DNA of 35,378 nucleotides, from assembly GCA_902784465.1 (NCBI GenBank), contig CACZUZ010000024.1:12340-47717 (forward strand), written 5' to 3'. Below, piece after piece: positions 23,834 to 32,796 of this stretch. Position 1 is the first letter of the stretch, and every line of letters begins with the position of its first letter. The notes beneath the pieces were generated by a model. The model saw only the letters and a list, made by a program, of their open reading frames with translations, was not told the DNA's origin and did no database searches. The DNA is from an uncultured Bacteroidota bacterium (lineage in GTDB: Bacteria > Bacteroidota > Bacteroidia > Bacteroidales > P3). A program made the translations under genes and the position numbers.

Positions 23834-23860
23834 TTGACGTTTTACGGTTGACGTTTTACG
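23834..23860. repeat. 13-bp tandem repeat in the leader of the TPR gene
   Basis: TTGACGTTTTACG occurs twice, separated by one G, starting 4 bases upstream of the minus-strand ATG at 23829. On the minus strand each unit reads CGTAAAACGTCAA, so the repeat occupies the ribosome-binding region. Confidence 0.6.
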
Positions 23861-23998
23861 TTTTTATGATTGAGAAAATTCGTTTGTCTGGTAGAGAAAA
23901 GCTGCAACTGAGGGGAAGTGTATTTAAATCTTATATCTATTTGTAGCCGGAGGGGGTGAGCAATTGCAGAATTATGATTTTTTCACATTTGGCAGAGA

Positions 23999-25342
23999 TT
24001 AATTGAACTTGCGCTTGACGAACCAGCTTTCGCAGCTGCCAACGGAGATGCCGATGGAGAAGAGGTTGCGACGGAGAAGGTCGGTGGAGCCAAAGGAGGA
24101 ATAGGAGGCAGAGACATTAAGCACGGAGCGGCCCTTGCGCATGGGCAACGAGGCTCCGAAGCCGACACCCCACTCGTTGAGACGGAAGTCGCGACCGTCG
24201 ACAAGCTGGAGGGAGAGGCGACCGTTTTCGAAATGGGTACCGGCGGAGAAGGTGATGCGACGTAAATAGCTGGAGGCGTTGGGGTTGCCCAGCAGCTGGA
24301 AGCCTAGAGCATAGCGTTGGTTGCCGCCGTACTGGAGAGCGGACTTGCCGAAGATGGGGTTGTCGAGACCCATCTGGTACTTGAAGCCGCTCCAAGGTGC
24401 GAAGGTTGCATCGAGGGCAATGAGCCACTGGTTGTTGCGCTGGAAGGAGAGGCCGATGCCAGTGGTAAAGGGTTGCTGGAGAGAGCTTTCGAACTCGGAG
24501 TTGCCGTCGGTGGGGAAAATGGTGTCGCGCATGTACTCGAGACCGGCATTAGAGACGAAAGTGTAGACGAGAGCATTCTCGCGGATAGTCATCTTGCGAC
24601 CTGGCTTGATGTTGAGACCCAGAGAGAGGGAGTAGTCGTCGGAAAGAGGATGGTCGTAGAGGAGGCCGAAATCGAAGGTAAGGCCGCGTATGATGCTGTT
24701 TTTCTGGCGACGAGAGTCGATGAAATAGGTGGTGTCGTTGGCCAGAAAATCGAAAGTGACGGCACTGGTGTCGGACCCATAGAGCAGGTTGAGATTGAAG
24801 CCGGCGCGGAGCTGAGGCTTCTTGTCGTCGGAGGAGCCGAGAATGTTGAAGCCATGACCCCAGAAGAACTGGCTAACACCGCCCACGCCTTCGTAAACGG
24901 TGCGTACGCTGCCGCCAGGATTGATGGTTGACTCGCTGATGGTCATATAATTGACATCGGTCATCGGCATCACGCCGAGAGCAGTTTTCCACCACTTAGT
25001 GATGGGGAAAGCGATGTTGAGGTAGCTGAGATTACCGTCGGCATCGAACAGGCTATTCCTGGAGTCGCTCAGAGTGGCCATGTCGAAAGAGAGGCCCATG
25101 TCGAAGACAAAGGATTCGGAGCGGACAGCGGCATAGGAGGCTGGATTGAAGGGGTTTATCATGTTGTAGGCCGCCTTGGTGTAGGCGATGCCGCCAGTGG
25201 CGGAGATGACGGGGACATTATAGGGCATATTGCTAAGTCCAATGCCATACTGAGAGAATGGCGAGTTGATGCCATTCTGGGCCTCGGAGACCATTGGGGC
25301 GAGGAGCAGCAGGAAGAGCGATAGCAATCTAAAATGTTTCAT
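23999..25342 (-). CDS. Outer-membrane beta-barrel protein (FadL-like shape)
   Basis: A 447-residue exported protein with a signal peptide (about 1-21, ending SEA before QNG). The mature N-terminus (NGINSPFSQYGIGLSN) and an internal SATGGIAYT / NMINPFNPASYAAV region resemble the plug of FadL-type channels. Alternating hydrophobic strands then continue to the C-terminus (for example ISVGSCESWFVKRKFN at the end). Such Bacteroidales proteins are annotated as outer-membrane or hydrophobic-compound transporters; the substrate is unknown. It sits between coaX upstream and the TPR gene downstream, with a 169-base gap to the latter. Confidence 0.82.
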   Translation of the reverse strand: MKHFRLLSLFLLLLAPMVSEAQNGINSPFSQYGIGLSNMPYNVPVISATGGIAYTKAAYNMINPFNPASYAAVRSESFVFDMGLSFDMATLSDSRNSLFDADGNLSYLNIAFPITKWWKTALGVMPMTDVNYMTISESTINPGGSVRTVYEGVGGVSQFFWGHGFNILGSSDDKKPQLRAGFNLNLLYGSDTSAVTFDFLANDTTYFIDSRRQKNSIIRGLTFDFGLLYDHPLSDDYSLSLGLNIKPGRKMTIRENALVYTFVSNAGLEYMRDTIFPTDGNSEFESSLQQPFTTGIGLSFQRNNQWLIALDATFAPWSGFKYQMGLDNPIFGKSALQYGGNQRYALGFQLLGNPNASSYLRRITFSAGTHFENGRLSLQLVDGRDFRLNEWGVGFGASLPMRKGRSVLNVSASYSSFGSTDLLRRNLFSIGISVGSCESWFVKRKFN

Positions 25343-25393
25343 ATACGATAATTAGGGTTACAGAGGAGATGGAGAGGAACTGAAAAATCGTTC

Positions 25394-26143
25394 TCAGATA
25401 TTCATTTCCAGAATCTTATCCAATCCAATATACACCAAGTTTGGATTTGCAAATTTCGGAAAAAATAATCGTTCTGCAAAAAAAACTGCGTCACCACCTG
25501 TTAAAAAAAGTTTAAGAGAATGATAAGTGCACTGATAGGATTGGATAAAGCCCTGAATTTCAAACAAAGAGGCATTCAGAACGCCAGAGAGGATAGAGTC
25601 GCGGGTGTTGCGGCCGGAGAGGGGAGGGAGGGCGGAGGGGGTGAGAGGTTTGTCGTCGTGGAGGAGAAGTGGGAGGGAGGCGGTGTAGTCGTGGAGGGCT
25701 CGGAAACGCATACGCAGGCCAGGGGCGATGGCACCACCACGGAAGACATCGTCGGAGTCGAGGAGGTCGACAGTGATGCAGCTGCCAGCGTCGACAATGA
25801 GGAGAGGGTCATGATTGCCAGAGAGTTGGCGCGCACCAACAGCGGCAGCGACACGGTCCATGCCAAGAGTTTCGGGGGTCTCGTAGTCGAGGGTTATGGG
25901 AAGGCGGGAGCGATAGGAGAGCTGATGGAAACGGGCAGAGAGAGAGGCGGGGAGCAAGGAACCGAAGTCGGGCTGTGGGCCGACGACGGAGGCGATGGCG
26001 GCATCGACATGGTAATGGCGGCAGAGAGAGGCGATGAGGTCGGCATCGAGAGTGTCGACAGCATTGACGCATAGGAGATTGGCATCGTTGATGACGGCAA
26101 GTTTGGTGCGGGTATTGCCAATGTCGAAAATGAGATGAGACAT
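25394..26143 (-). CDS. coaX: Type III pantothenate kinase
   Basis: A 249-residue cytosolic enzyme of the ASKHA fold that phosphorylates pantothenate as the first step of coenzyme A synthesis. The N-terminal DIGNTRTKLA phosphate loop, the LGMDRVAAAVGA segment and the VDAGSCITVDLL block with the catalytic aspartate identify the type III family, which differs from CoaA. The GGDAVFF segment near the C-terminus is also typical. It follows pth by 36 bases and is probably co-transcribed. Confidence 0.95.
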   Translation of the reverse strand: MSHLIFDIGNTRTKLAVINDANLLCVNAVDTLDADLIASLCRHYHVDAAIASVVGPQPDFGSLLPASLSARFHQLSYRSRLPITLDYETPETLGMDRVAAAVGARQLSGNHDPLLIVDAGSCITVDLLDSDDVFRGGAIAPGLRMRFRALHDYTASLPLLLHDDKPLTPSALPPLSGRNTRDSILSGVLNASLFEIQGFIQSYQCTYHSLKLFLTGGDAVFFAERLFFPKFANPNLVYIGLDKILEMNI

Positions 26144-26179
26144 CGAGGTTGCAGTTGGGGTAAATTGCTAGCGCAGAAG

Positions 26180-26827
26180 CTAATTAAACATGTTCATGGC
26201 ACGGTCGGGGCCGAGGGAGACGAAAGCCTTTATGGCCTCGACGGCATGGTCGAGGGCGGGGTCGAGGGCTTGGAGTTCATCGTCAGAGAAGCGGCCGAGG
26301 ACGTAGTCAATCTGGTGTCCCTGGCCGAAATTGTTGCCTACGCCGATGCGAAGGCGGCAATAGTTGGCTGTATGTATCAGCTCCTCAATGCTTTTAAGTC
26401 CGTTGTGGCCGCCGTTGGAACCTTGCTTCTTCATACGGATTTTGCCTACGGGGAGGGCGATGTCGTCGACAACGACGAGAAGATTTTCGACAGGCACCTT
26501 CTCTTTCTGCATCCAGAACTGGACGGCCTTGCCGGAGAGGTTCATATAGGTGGTGGGGCGAATAAGGACGAGGGTGCGGCCTTTGACCTTTATTTCAGCA
26601 CGATAGGCATGACGTTCGAGGACGAAAGTAGGCTTCTCCCCTTTTTCGGCTGCAACAGCCTTGAGGAGGCGGTCTACAACCATGAAGCCGCAGTTGTGGC
26701 GTGTGCCTTCGTATTCGGCGCCGATATTGCCAAGGCCAACGATAAGATATTTCATTTCAGGATCTTCAGTAGTTTGATGGGTAGTGGTTTGCCTGTGTCC
26801 CGAGAATAATTTGCGGAGGAAAGACAT
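26180..26827 (-). CDS. pth: Peptidyl-tRNA hydrolase
   Basis: The enzyme releases tRNA from prematurely dropped peptidyl-tRNA. The conserved core starts at the Met at 26755 (KYLIVGLGN), giving 189 residues with N10, H20 (TRHNCGF) and the catalytic-site aspartate in VVVDDIALPVGKIR, then GSNGGHNGLKSI. An in-frame upstream ATG at 26827 adds 26 residues (FLRKLFSGHRQ then a Thr/His-rich linker), giving 215. A TTG lies two codons further out. The short form matches the usual family start; the longer form may be real because the frame stays open and begins with a plausible basic helix. Confidence 0.94.
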   Translation of the reverse strand: MSFLRKLFSGHRQTTTHQTTEDPEMKYLIVGLGNIGAEYEGTRHNCGFMVVDRLLKAVAAEKGEKPTFVLERHAYRAEIKVKGRTLVLIRPTTYMNLSGKAVQFWMQKEKVPVENLLVVVDDIALPVGKIRMKKQGSNGGHNGLKSIEELIHTANYCRLRIGVGNNFGQGHQIDYVLGRFSDDELQALDPALDHAVEAIKAFVSLGPDRAMNMFN

Positions 26828-26854
26828 TATCAATTATTAAGAGAATTAGGGGGA

Positions 26855-26941
26855 AGACTGGTAGTGATGACATAGACTGGTAGCGATGACATCGCTACAT
26901 ACATAACCGCGAGTGCCACGAAAAGGCTGTTCGTGGCACTC
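26855..26941. repeat. Tandem repeat, inverted repeat and strong hairpin between flotillin and pth
   Basis: Two adjacent 19-bp units (26855-26873 and 26874-26892) differ at one base. The second overlaps a perfect 9-bp inverted repeat, GTAGCGATG/CATCGCTAC (26880-26898). A 12-bp perfect stem, GAGTGCCACGAA/TTCGTGGCACTC with a 7-base loop, follows at 26911-26941. On the minus strand this hairpin lies 22 bases after the flotillin stop and is its likely terminator, though no clear T-tract follows. Confidence 0.6.
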
Positions 26942-26963
26942 TTGGTTTCATCATCGTTAGTGA

Positions 26964-28463
26964 TTATTTGTCAAGTTTGACCTGACTATCGGAGTCGAGG
27001 TTGACGTTGCGAGTGACCTTTGCTTCGATGGTGTTGGCGCGGACGATGTCGGTCATGTTGACTCCCGTGGCGCTCTCGATGACATCGAAGCTTTGCTTGA
27101 TGACGGCGGGGACGGCTCCACTGATGCCGGCAGCGTCGGCGCCCGAAGTGCCATAGACGTTCATGTTCTTGATAGCGGAGATGGGCTCGGAGACATGCTG
27201 TGCGACCTCAGGGATGATTTTGACCATCATGTCGAGGATGGCAGCCTGACCGTAACGCTCGTAGGCTTCGGCTTTCTTCTGCATGGCCTCGGCCTCGGCG
27301 AGACCTTTCTTCTCGATGGCGATAGCCTCGGCTTCGCCGGCTTTCTGGATTTTGTAGGCTTCGGCTTCGCCGTTGGCCTTGATACCTTCGGCTTCGAGCA
27401 CCATGGCCTGCTTCTTGGCTTCGGCGAGAGCAATCTGAGCACGAGCCTCTTGCTCAGCACGATAAGCCTGGGCTTCAGCTTCGCGTTTGCTCTGCTCGAG
27501 GTCGGCGGCGGCTTTTAGTTCGACCTGATATTTGTCGGCATCGGAACGTTTCATGACCTCGGCCTGAAGCTCATTTTCGCGAATCTTGACTCGTTCGGCG
27601 GTGAGGACCTGCTCACGCTTGGTTTGTTCGATTTGGGCGTCGACGGTCTTGGTGTTGATGGTTTTCTGCTGCTCTTGACGCTGGATTTCGTAGGCGGCAT
27701 CGGCATCGGCCTTCTTGGTTTGTTCGATGATAGTCAGCTCGCTACGCTTAACCGCCAATTCGTTCTGGCGGATGGCAATCTGAGTCTGAGAGTCTACTTG
27801 AGCATCGTTGGCCTCTTTCTGAGCCTGTGCCTCAGCCATAGCGATGTCGCGCTCGGCGTTGGCCTTGTTGATTTTTGCCTGCTTGCGGATAGTCCATGTG
27901 TTGTCGGCACCGAGATCTTCGATGAGATTCTTCTCGTCAGTGACATTCTGGATATTACAGGAGATGATGCGAAGGCCGAGGGCTTCCATGTCCTTCTGGG
28001 CCTTATTCATGATTTCGTCGGAGAACTTGTCGCGATTGATGTTGATGTCGCGAAGGGTAAGAGAGCCTATAACCTCACGCATATTGCCCTCGAGGGAGTC
28101 CTGCACCTGTTTAGAAATATCGATGCCATTCATATTCAAGAAGTTCTTGGCAGCGAGACGGACACCATCGATGTCGGGGATGACCTGAATCTTGGCGACA
28201 GCATCGACATTGACGTTAATAAAATCATTGGTGGGGACACTGCGACTCGTTTTGATGTCGGCAGTAACCTGACCGAGGAAGACCTTGTCGAGACGTTCCA
28301 GCAAAGGGACACGAAGGCCACCCTTGCCAATGTATATACGAGGACGGCGGTATAGTCCGGAGACAATGTAGGCAACCGAGGGGGGAGCCTTGATGTAAGA
28401 GATAAGGATCACGACCAAAACGACGGCAGCCACAACGATGGCAGATAAAACTGGAGTTGACAT
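26964..28463 (-). CDS. Flotillin-family membrane scaffold protein
   Basis: A 499-residue protein. An N-terminal hairpin or transmembrane segment (about 4-24: VLSAIVVAAVVLVVILISYI) is followed by an SPFH/PHB domain (about 30-190: GLYRRPRIYIGKGGLRVPLLERLD, ALGLRIISCNIQNVTDE). A long coiled coil rich in Ala, Glu, Lys and Gln follows (about 200-420: AEAQAQKEANDAQVDSQTQ, AEAIAIEKKGLAEAEAMQKKAEAY), then a flotillin-type C-terminal region. Flotillins organise membrane microdomains and oligomerise through the coiled coil. No NfeD partner gene is adjacent. The start at 28463 is the Met directly before the membrane segment; the 30-residue open extension upstream has no support. It follows the TlpA-like gene by 172 bases. 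Confidence 0.93.
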   Translation of the reverse strand: MSTPVLSAIVVAAVVLVVILISYIKAPPSVAYIVSGLYRRPRIYIGKGGLRVPLLERLDKVFLGQVTADIKTSRSVPTNDFINVNVDAVAKIQVIPDIDGVRLAAKNFLNMNGIDISKQVQDSLEGNMREVIGSLTLRDININRDKFSDEIMNKAQKDMEALGLRIISCNIQNVTDEKNLIEDLGADNTWTIRKQAKINKANAERDIAMAEAQAQKEANDAQVDSQTQIAIRQNELAVKRSELTIIEQTKKADADAAYEIQRQEQQKTINTKTVDAQIEQTKREQVLTAERVKIRENELQAEVMKRSDADKYQVELKAAADLEQSKREAEAQAYRAEQEARAQIALAEAKKQAMVLEAEGIKANGEAEAYKIQKAGEAEAIAIEKKGLAEAEAMQKKAEAYERYGQAAILDMMVKIIPEVAQHVSEPISAIKNMNVYGTSGADAAGISGAVPAVIKQSFDVIESATGVNMTDIVRANTIEAKVTRNVNLDSDSQVKLDK

Positions 28464-28635
28464 GATTGTTAAATTATTTATTATTAATCTGTTTATTCGT
28501 CGGATTATTGAATTGGCGCAACAACTACATTGATAACGTTCGGGTGGCGGCATTATTGTACAGTGCCGAAAAAATTAATTCGGCAGACAATGGAAATCGT
28601 GGAACATGATCCAAGCTTCGAGACCGAGGGCGAAT

Positions 28636-29898
28636 CTACAACATTTTCAGCAGTTGCGCCTCAATTTCGTCGCCCATTTCTTTCGAGAAGCCACGATGAG
28701 TCTTGACAATCTTGCCTTCGCGGTCGAGGATGAAGAGGGTGGGAAAACCATGGATGCGGTAAGCATCGTTTAGTTTGTTGACAGAGAAAAGCACCTTGTA
28801 GGTGATGCCTCGTTTGGAGAGGAACTCGGCCATCTCGTCTTTCGCGGGGTTGTCGTAGGGGTCGATGCCGATGAGCACGACACCGCGTTCCTTGTATTTC
28901 TCGTGGATGCTTTGCATAATCGGCAGGGCGGCGCAGCAGGGTGCGCAACTGCGGTAGAAGAAGTCGAGCAGCACTACCTTGCCCTTGAGATCAGCGAGAC
29001 GCACGGTGTCGCCTGTCAGCGTGGGCAGTGCCCAGTCGGGAGCCGACGTACCCTCGGCCAGCGGCTCGGAAGCCTTGTAGGGAACATAGTCACTCTGCAC
29101 CACATTGTCGGGGATGGACTCCAAGGTCAGTTTCGACTCATCGACCTTCGGATCGAAAGTTACCAGCTTGCACTCCTCGTATTGGTAAACAGTGTCCGGT
29201 CCATCAATATTATCAAATGCGACGGAATATTGTAGGGGCATATAGTTCTGTTTGTCAATCCAGATGTTCATTTCGTAGCGGAGGCAGATAATGCCGAAAT
29301 TGGGGTCGGGTGTGGGGTCAACTTTCACGAAAATGTCAAGTAGATAGCAGGGATTGCCGTCCAACAGGGTTTCCCCAAGAGAGAAGACATAGTCGCTGTC
29401 GGCCTCTTGTTTCTCGGTGGGGATAGGGTAACAGCTGCGAGTGGTTATCGGAGTGAAAAAATCGAAGTTGCCTCGCCTATTCTTTATTTCATCCGCCCAT
29501 TGTACGCATGATAGTATGGTGGCCGTATCCCTTAGATAGACAAGCTCGTTTCCCGTGTAGAGTATGTGTCTGTTCCATTCCGGGTGACCCAGAGGCTCAT
29601 TAAATATTGAGAAGGCTTTCCCCATAACGGTGTCGTCGGGAAGTTTGCGGAAGTCGCAGGTGTTACGGTAATAGTCCGTATCCTTGTCGTCCATGTGCTT
29701 CATTTTCCGTTCCATAACATAATGGCCCTCTTGGATGGATTGGCATTTCTCGCGAGTTTTTCGGATAACGGTTTCCACCGATTCCTGTGTGTTGCTCATG
29801 TGGAGTTTTCGGATGATGGTTTCTACCGATTCCTGTGCGTTGCACATGGGGAGGGGAAGCACTATAAGTGCGAATGCAAAGATGATGTGTCTTTTCAT
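28636..29898 (-). CDS. TlpA-like thioredoxin-fold protein with large N-terminal region
   Basis: A 420-residue exported protein; the signal peptide ends near residue 21 (LPMCNAQ). Residues about 285-420 form a TlpA/ResA-type thioredoxin domain: APDWALPTLTGDTVRLADLKGKVVLLDFFYRSCAPCCAALP with the CAPC redox pair, then GFPTLFILDREGKI with the cis-proline. The N-terminal 260 residues are probably beta-rich (YNMPLQYSVAF-like strands); similar Bacteroidota proteins carry outer-membrane lipid-binding-like or unknown domains there. A 48-bp in-frame duplication at 29752-29847 repeats the QESVETIIRK segment just after the signal peptide. Likely role: periplasmic thiol reduction. It begins 22 bases after the PorT-like gene and so probably shares its transcript. 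Confidence 0.87.
   Translation of the reverse strand: MKRHIIFAFALIVLPLPMCNAQESVETIIRKLHMSNTQESVETVIRKTREKCQSIQEGHYVMERKMKHMDDKDTDYYRNTCDFRKLPDDTVMGKAFSIFNEPLGHPEWNRHILYTGNELVYLRDTATILSCVQWADEIKNRRGNFDFFTPITTRSCYPIPTEKQEADSDYVFSLGETLLDGNPCYLLDIFVKVDPTPDPNFGIICLRYEMNIWIDKQNYMPLQYSVAFDNIDGPDTVYQYEECKLVTFDPKVDESKLTLESIPDNVVQSDYVPYKASEPLAEGTSAPDWALPTLTGDTVRLADLKGKVVLLDFFYRSCAPCCAALPIMQSIHEKYKERGVVLIGIDPYDNPAKDEMAEFLSKRGITYKVLFSVNKLNDAYRIHGFPTLFILDREGKIVKTHRGFSKEMGDEIEAQLLKML
29752..29847 (-). repeat. In-frame 48-bp tandem duplication in the TlpA-like gene
   Basis: Two adjacent 16-codon units encode MCNAQESVETIIRKLH and MSNTQESVETVIRKTR. The duplication spans the signal-peptide cleavage region. 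Synonymous and conservative differences show that it is not newborn. Confidence 0.75.
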
Positions 29899-29920
29899 TT
29901 CTAGCGGTTTTAACTGTAAA

Positions 29921-30601
29921 CTAACCTTCGATGATGAGACCGAGACAGAAGGTGGCGCCGTTGTGGAAATAGGAGAGACTGTTGGAATTGATGCCACTGG
30001 TGTTGGGCGGGAGGAGACCGAAGCCAGCCTTCAGTTCAAGGCCTAACTTGACATAGCGTGTGTACCAGTCCACTCCCAGGCCGCACGTGTAGCGCAGGTC
30101 GTGGGCGTTCAGCGGCTTGATATAATTGTGACTATCTTCGCGCGATGAGGCGAAGTCATAACCGTAGCCAAGACCAGAGGTAAGATAAGGCTCCACTTTC
30201 CCCCAACGGTAAGGGTGGAACTTGACATCGACGGGCACTTCGCCACGGACACTCTCCAACTTCAAGGCTCTAAAGAGCGACACACCTGGCATAACCCGCA
30301 AGCTGAAGCAGCGTCCCAGCCGTGCCTCACCTATCACGGCGAGGCGGAACCCGCGTGCGTGGTAGTGACTGCCGTCTGTGTGCAACGTTCCGTCCTGGCT
30401 GGCAATAAGGCCGCCATTGGTGGAATAGAGGTCGAACTGGTTATCGGTGAATCCCAAGTGGATACCATAGAGAAACTTGTGGTTGTCCGGACCTCCTTGT
30501 TCTTGGCTCTGCGAGTAGGCAGGAGCAGAAAGGACGATGCAAAGCAGTGCGATGCCCAACGACTTTTGGAAAGACTTCTTTCCTTGAAACAATACTTTCA
30601 T
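29921..30601 (-). CDS. PorT-family outer-membrane beta-barrel protein
   Basis: A 226-residue exported protein. The signal peptide covers about residues 1-30 (ALLCIVLSAPAYS). The mature part alternates hydrophobic strands with polar turns and has recurring barrel-type segments (FLYGIHLGFTDNQFDLY, FSLRVMPGVSLF, VEPYLTSGLGYGYDF, VKLGLELKAGFGLL) ending in FCLGLIIEG. Size and shape fit the eight-stranded PorT-like barrel family common in Bacteroidota; PorT itself is a T9SS component, but many relatives are not. It lies between the T9SS cargo gene and the TlpA-like gene, which is compatible with an envelope or secretion role. Whether it is PorT proper cannot be decided here. Confidence 0.75.
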   Translation of the reverse strand: MKVLFQGKKSFQKSLGIALLCIVLSAPAYSQSQEQGGPDNHKFLYGIHLGFTDNQFDLYSTNGGLIASQDGTLHTDGSHYHARGFRLAVIGEARLGRCFSLRVMPGVSLFRALKLESVRGEVPVDVKFHPYRWGKVEPYLTSGLGYGYDFASSREDSHNYIKPLNAHDLRYTCGLGVDWYTRYVKLGLELKAGFGLLPPNTSGINSNSLSYFHNGATFCLGLIIEG

Positions 30602-30707
30602 GATGATTTAATTTTAAGTGAATAAATAGGGTTGTTTAACAAGTATTGTTTTATTCGATAGGCGTAATGGGTGTTTTTCTGTGCATAATAACACAAGGTT
30701 AATGGTT

Positions 30708-32729
30708 TTATTGTTTATTCCTTTTAATTAAGCGTATTGTGTGTTGCTGGCCGTCAGCGGTGAGCAGTGTGAGTAAGTAGATGGCCTGCGGACGGCCAGC
30801 CAAATCCAACGTATATTGGCCATCGCCGATAGCTGTCAGTTTCACCCCCTCACGGCGCCCCATCATGTCGGTGAGCCATGCGGCGGTGACAGGCTTGTCG
30901 CACTGTACATTAACCCTTTGGCTGAACGGGTTGGGGTACACTACAAAGGAAGCTTCGTTATCTACTATGCCTATATGTACGTCTACAGTATCTTGCGACG
31001 GCACAAAAACATACGGAGACATAAAAGCGGTATCGACATATTTGACGACTGCGGAGAAGATGCCGTTACCACGGATTGTCAAATCGCCGAATGTCGCATT
31101 GTCGTCATACAACCGCGTGACAAGATAGAGCGTGCTGTCGCGCAGGGCAATGGCACCGGGACGGGATTGAGGACTCGAAGTGTAATACGATGTGCCGCCG
31201 ATGACGTGGCCCTCATAGTCGAAGATGGTGAGACCGCTGCCGGTATAAAATATCGTGCTGCCTATATGCTCGTTGCCGGGAATGCGAAGCCCACCGCTGA
31301 AATTGCTTTGCAGGAATATCCTGTCATTGCCACAGACCATACTATTCATAAAGTAAGAACCCGAAGTATTCACGGCGGGAACCATACAATACGAACGCAG
31401 GCGCGGTTTTGTTTCCGTTCGCTCAAAGACCAGCACAGCGGCGGAGTTCTTAATATTGACCGGGATCCCGTCCACCATCGGGATGGAGTAGCGGTTCACC
31501 GTGTCGTCAAAAACGCCCCTGCCACTCGAAATGCTCAAGAATATCAGATTGCTGTCGTAGTCGAATTCAACGCCATGAAACCCAGAACTAGACACGTGAA
31601 TATCGGGATTGACGACGCTGTCCTCTAAGGTCACCATCCAATCGGGCGCAAGGTTCTCATCAAGCCTAACCATCACGGCCTTCACTCCAATATTGCAGTT
31701 GTAAAACGATAAGCCTTGCAACGAGTCCACAACAATGGTGTCTGTCCTTTCTTCAATAACATCCGGATAGATATTGCAGATGGTGTAAACGTTGGATTCT
31801 TTGTCCACCTTGGTATAGGTATCGTTGATGTCGACATACGAAGAGGCGCGGTCGAAAAGGTATCTTGCAGCCAGCAGCGTGTCGAAATGGGGCGCGAACT
31901 TCAGCACCTGTTGTTCCTGTCTCCAATGATGGCCGCTGCCTACCATAGTAGTACCCACACAGCGACCGTCCACCCAAAAGCGAACGCCGCTGAAGGTGCC
32001 GGCCTCCACCGAGGTGCTGTCGTCCACTCCGTCGTAAACCTGACGCGTGAGATAGATATTCCCTTCGCCGTCGAGGTCGAACGTGGGGTTCATCAACTGG
32101 AACTTGAATAATTTGTCGGGCAAATTAGTGCCTGGATATGTAAAGTGGTAATCGTTTCCTGCAGTGTCGAGATAGGACGTCTGTAGGAAATGCTGTTCCA
32201 GCAGATTCCCGGAGAAATCAAAGACAAGATAAGTGGTGAAAATTGTGCTCGTGACAGTATGCGGGTCAATGGGCACAGGATAATCGCTCCAACCCACAAT
32301 CATGGTATCGAGATAATAGCAATGGAACCAGAACGACGGCATCTCCACATTTACCAAACAGGCAAAGGCGGTGTCGCCGAGAGGCTTGATGTCGAAGGGC
32401 TGATCGTTGGCATAATTGCCGGTATGGATGACTTTCTTCCAGAGCATTTCGCCGTCGGGCGAAATCTTGGCTATGATAGTACCCATAGGATAATAGTCTG
32501 ACACATAAAGGAAGACATCGCCATCCCAGGCCGCATAGTCATTGTATTGGCCGAGGATGTACAGATTCCCCACACTGTCTGTGACAGCGCCTATGATATG
32601 GCAGGCCTCTTCGGAAGAGGTATAGCCTTTGGCCCACTCAAAACGACCGGTGGGCATGGTTTGGGCCATTGTCGTGGCCGTCATGTTCAGCACTGCGATG
32701 AGTGCCAGGATAATCTTTGTGTGTTTCAT
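30708..32729 (-). CDS. Secreted protein with type A T9SS C-terminal sorting domain
   Basis: A 673-residue protein beginning at the Met at 32729, which opens a clear signal peptide (KHTKIILALIAVLNMTATTMA). The body (about 30-590) is beta-rich with many aromatic and Asp residues and recurring propeller-like segments (VGNLYILGQYNDYAAWDGDVF, DGEGNIYLTRQVYDG); no catalytic motif was recognised. The last 75 residues form a type A sorting domain: FVVYPNPFSQRVNVQ, then LTDMMGRREG, YTLDLAGRPQAIYLLTL and a basic end (RLIKRNK). Such proteins cross the outer membrane by T9SS and are anchored or released. The gene lies just downstream of the ECF sigma operon, with its own 39-bp element like that of the sigma gene. 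Confidence 0.87.
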   Translation of the reverse strand: MKHTKIILALIAVLNMTATTMAQTMPTGRFEWAKGYTSSEEACHIIGAVTDSVGNLYILGQYNDYAAWDGDVFLYVSDYYPMGTIIAKISPDGEMLWKKVIHTGNYANDQPFDIKPLGDTAFACLVNVEMPSFWFHCYYLDTMIVGWSDYPVPIDPHTVTSTIFTTYLVFDFSGNLLEQHFLQTSYLDTAGNDYHFTYPGTNLPDKLFKFQLMNPTFDLDGEGNIYLTRQVYDGVDDSTSVEAGTFSGVRFWVDGRCVGTTMVGSGHHWRQEQQVLKFAPHFDTLLAARYLFDRASSYVDINDTYTKVDKESNVYTICNIYPDVIEERTDTIVVDSLQGLSFYNCNIGVKAVMVRLDENLAPDWMVTLEDSVVNPDIHVSSSGFHGVEFDYDSNLIFLSISSGRGVFDDTVNRYSIPMVDGIPVNIKNSAAVLVFERTETKPRLRSYCMVPAVNTSGSYFMNSMVCGNDRIFLQSNFSGGLRIPGNEHIGSTIFYTGSGLTIFDYEGHVIGGTSYYTSSPQSRPGAIALRDSTLYLVTRLYDDNATFGDLTIRGNGIFSAVVKYVDTAFMSPYVFVPSQDTVDVHIGIVDNEASFVVYPNPFSQRVNVQCDKPVTAAWLTDMMGRREGVKLTAIGDGQYTLDLAGRPQAIYLLTLLTADGQQHTIRLIKRNKQ

Positions 32730-32741
32730 TTCGTTTGTCCG

Positions 32742-32780
32742 TTTGCCTATATTAGTCGCAGCAATATGCCAAAAGTGCCA
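32742..32780 (-). promoter_or_regulatory. 39-bp promoter/leader element, copy B (T9SS cargo gene)
   Basis: Matches copy A (34232-34270) at 34 of 39 positions and ends 12 bases before the ATG. The outer parts (TGGCACTTTT and GCGACTAATATAGGCAAA) are almost identical. The -7 box position reads TATTGCTG rather than TACCTTTG, so this copy does not look like an ordinary housekeeping promoter. Confidence 0.65.
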
Positions 32781-32796
32781 ATGAGGGACATTTTTT

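Noticed and set aside
28464-28553. 30-residue N-terminal extension of flotillin
   Set aside because: The family starts at the membrane segment; the extension is not protein-like and lies in an AT-rich leader.
32742-32780. TGGCAC...GC in the 39-bp element as a sigma-54 promoter
   Set aside because: Sigma-54 promoters need GG and GC ten bases apart; here the spacing is eight in both copies.
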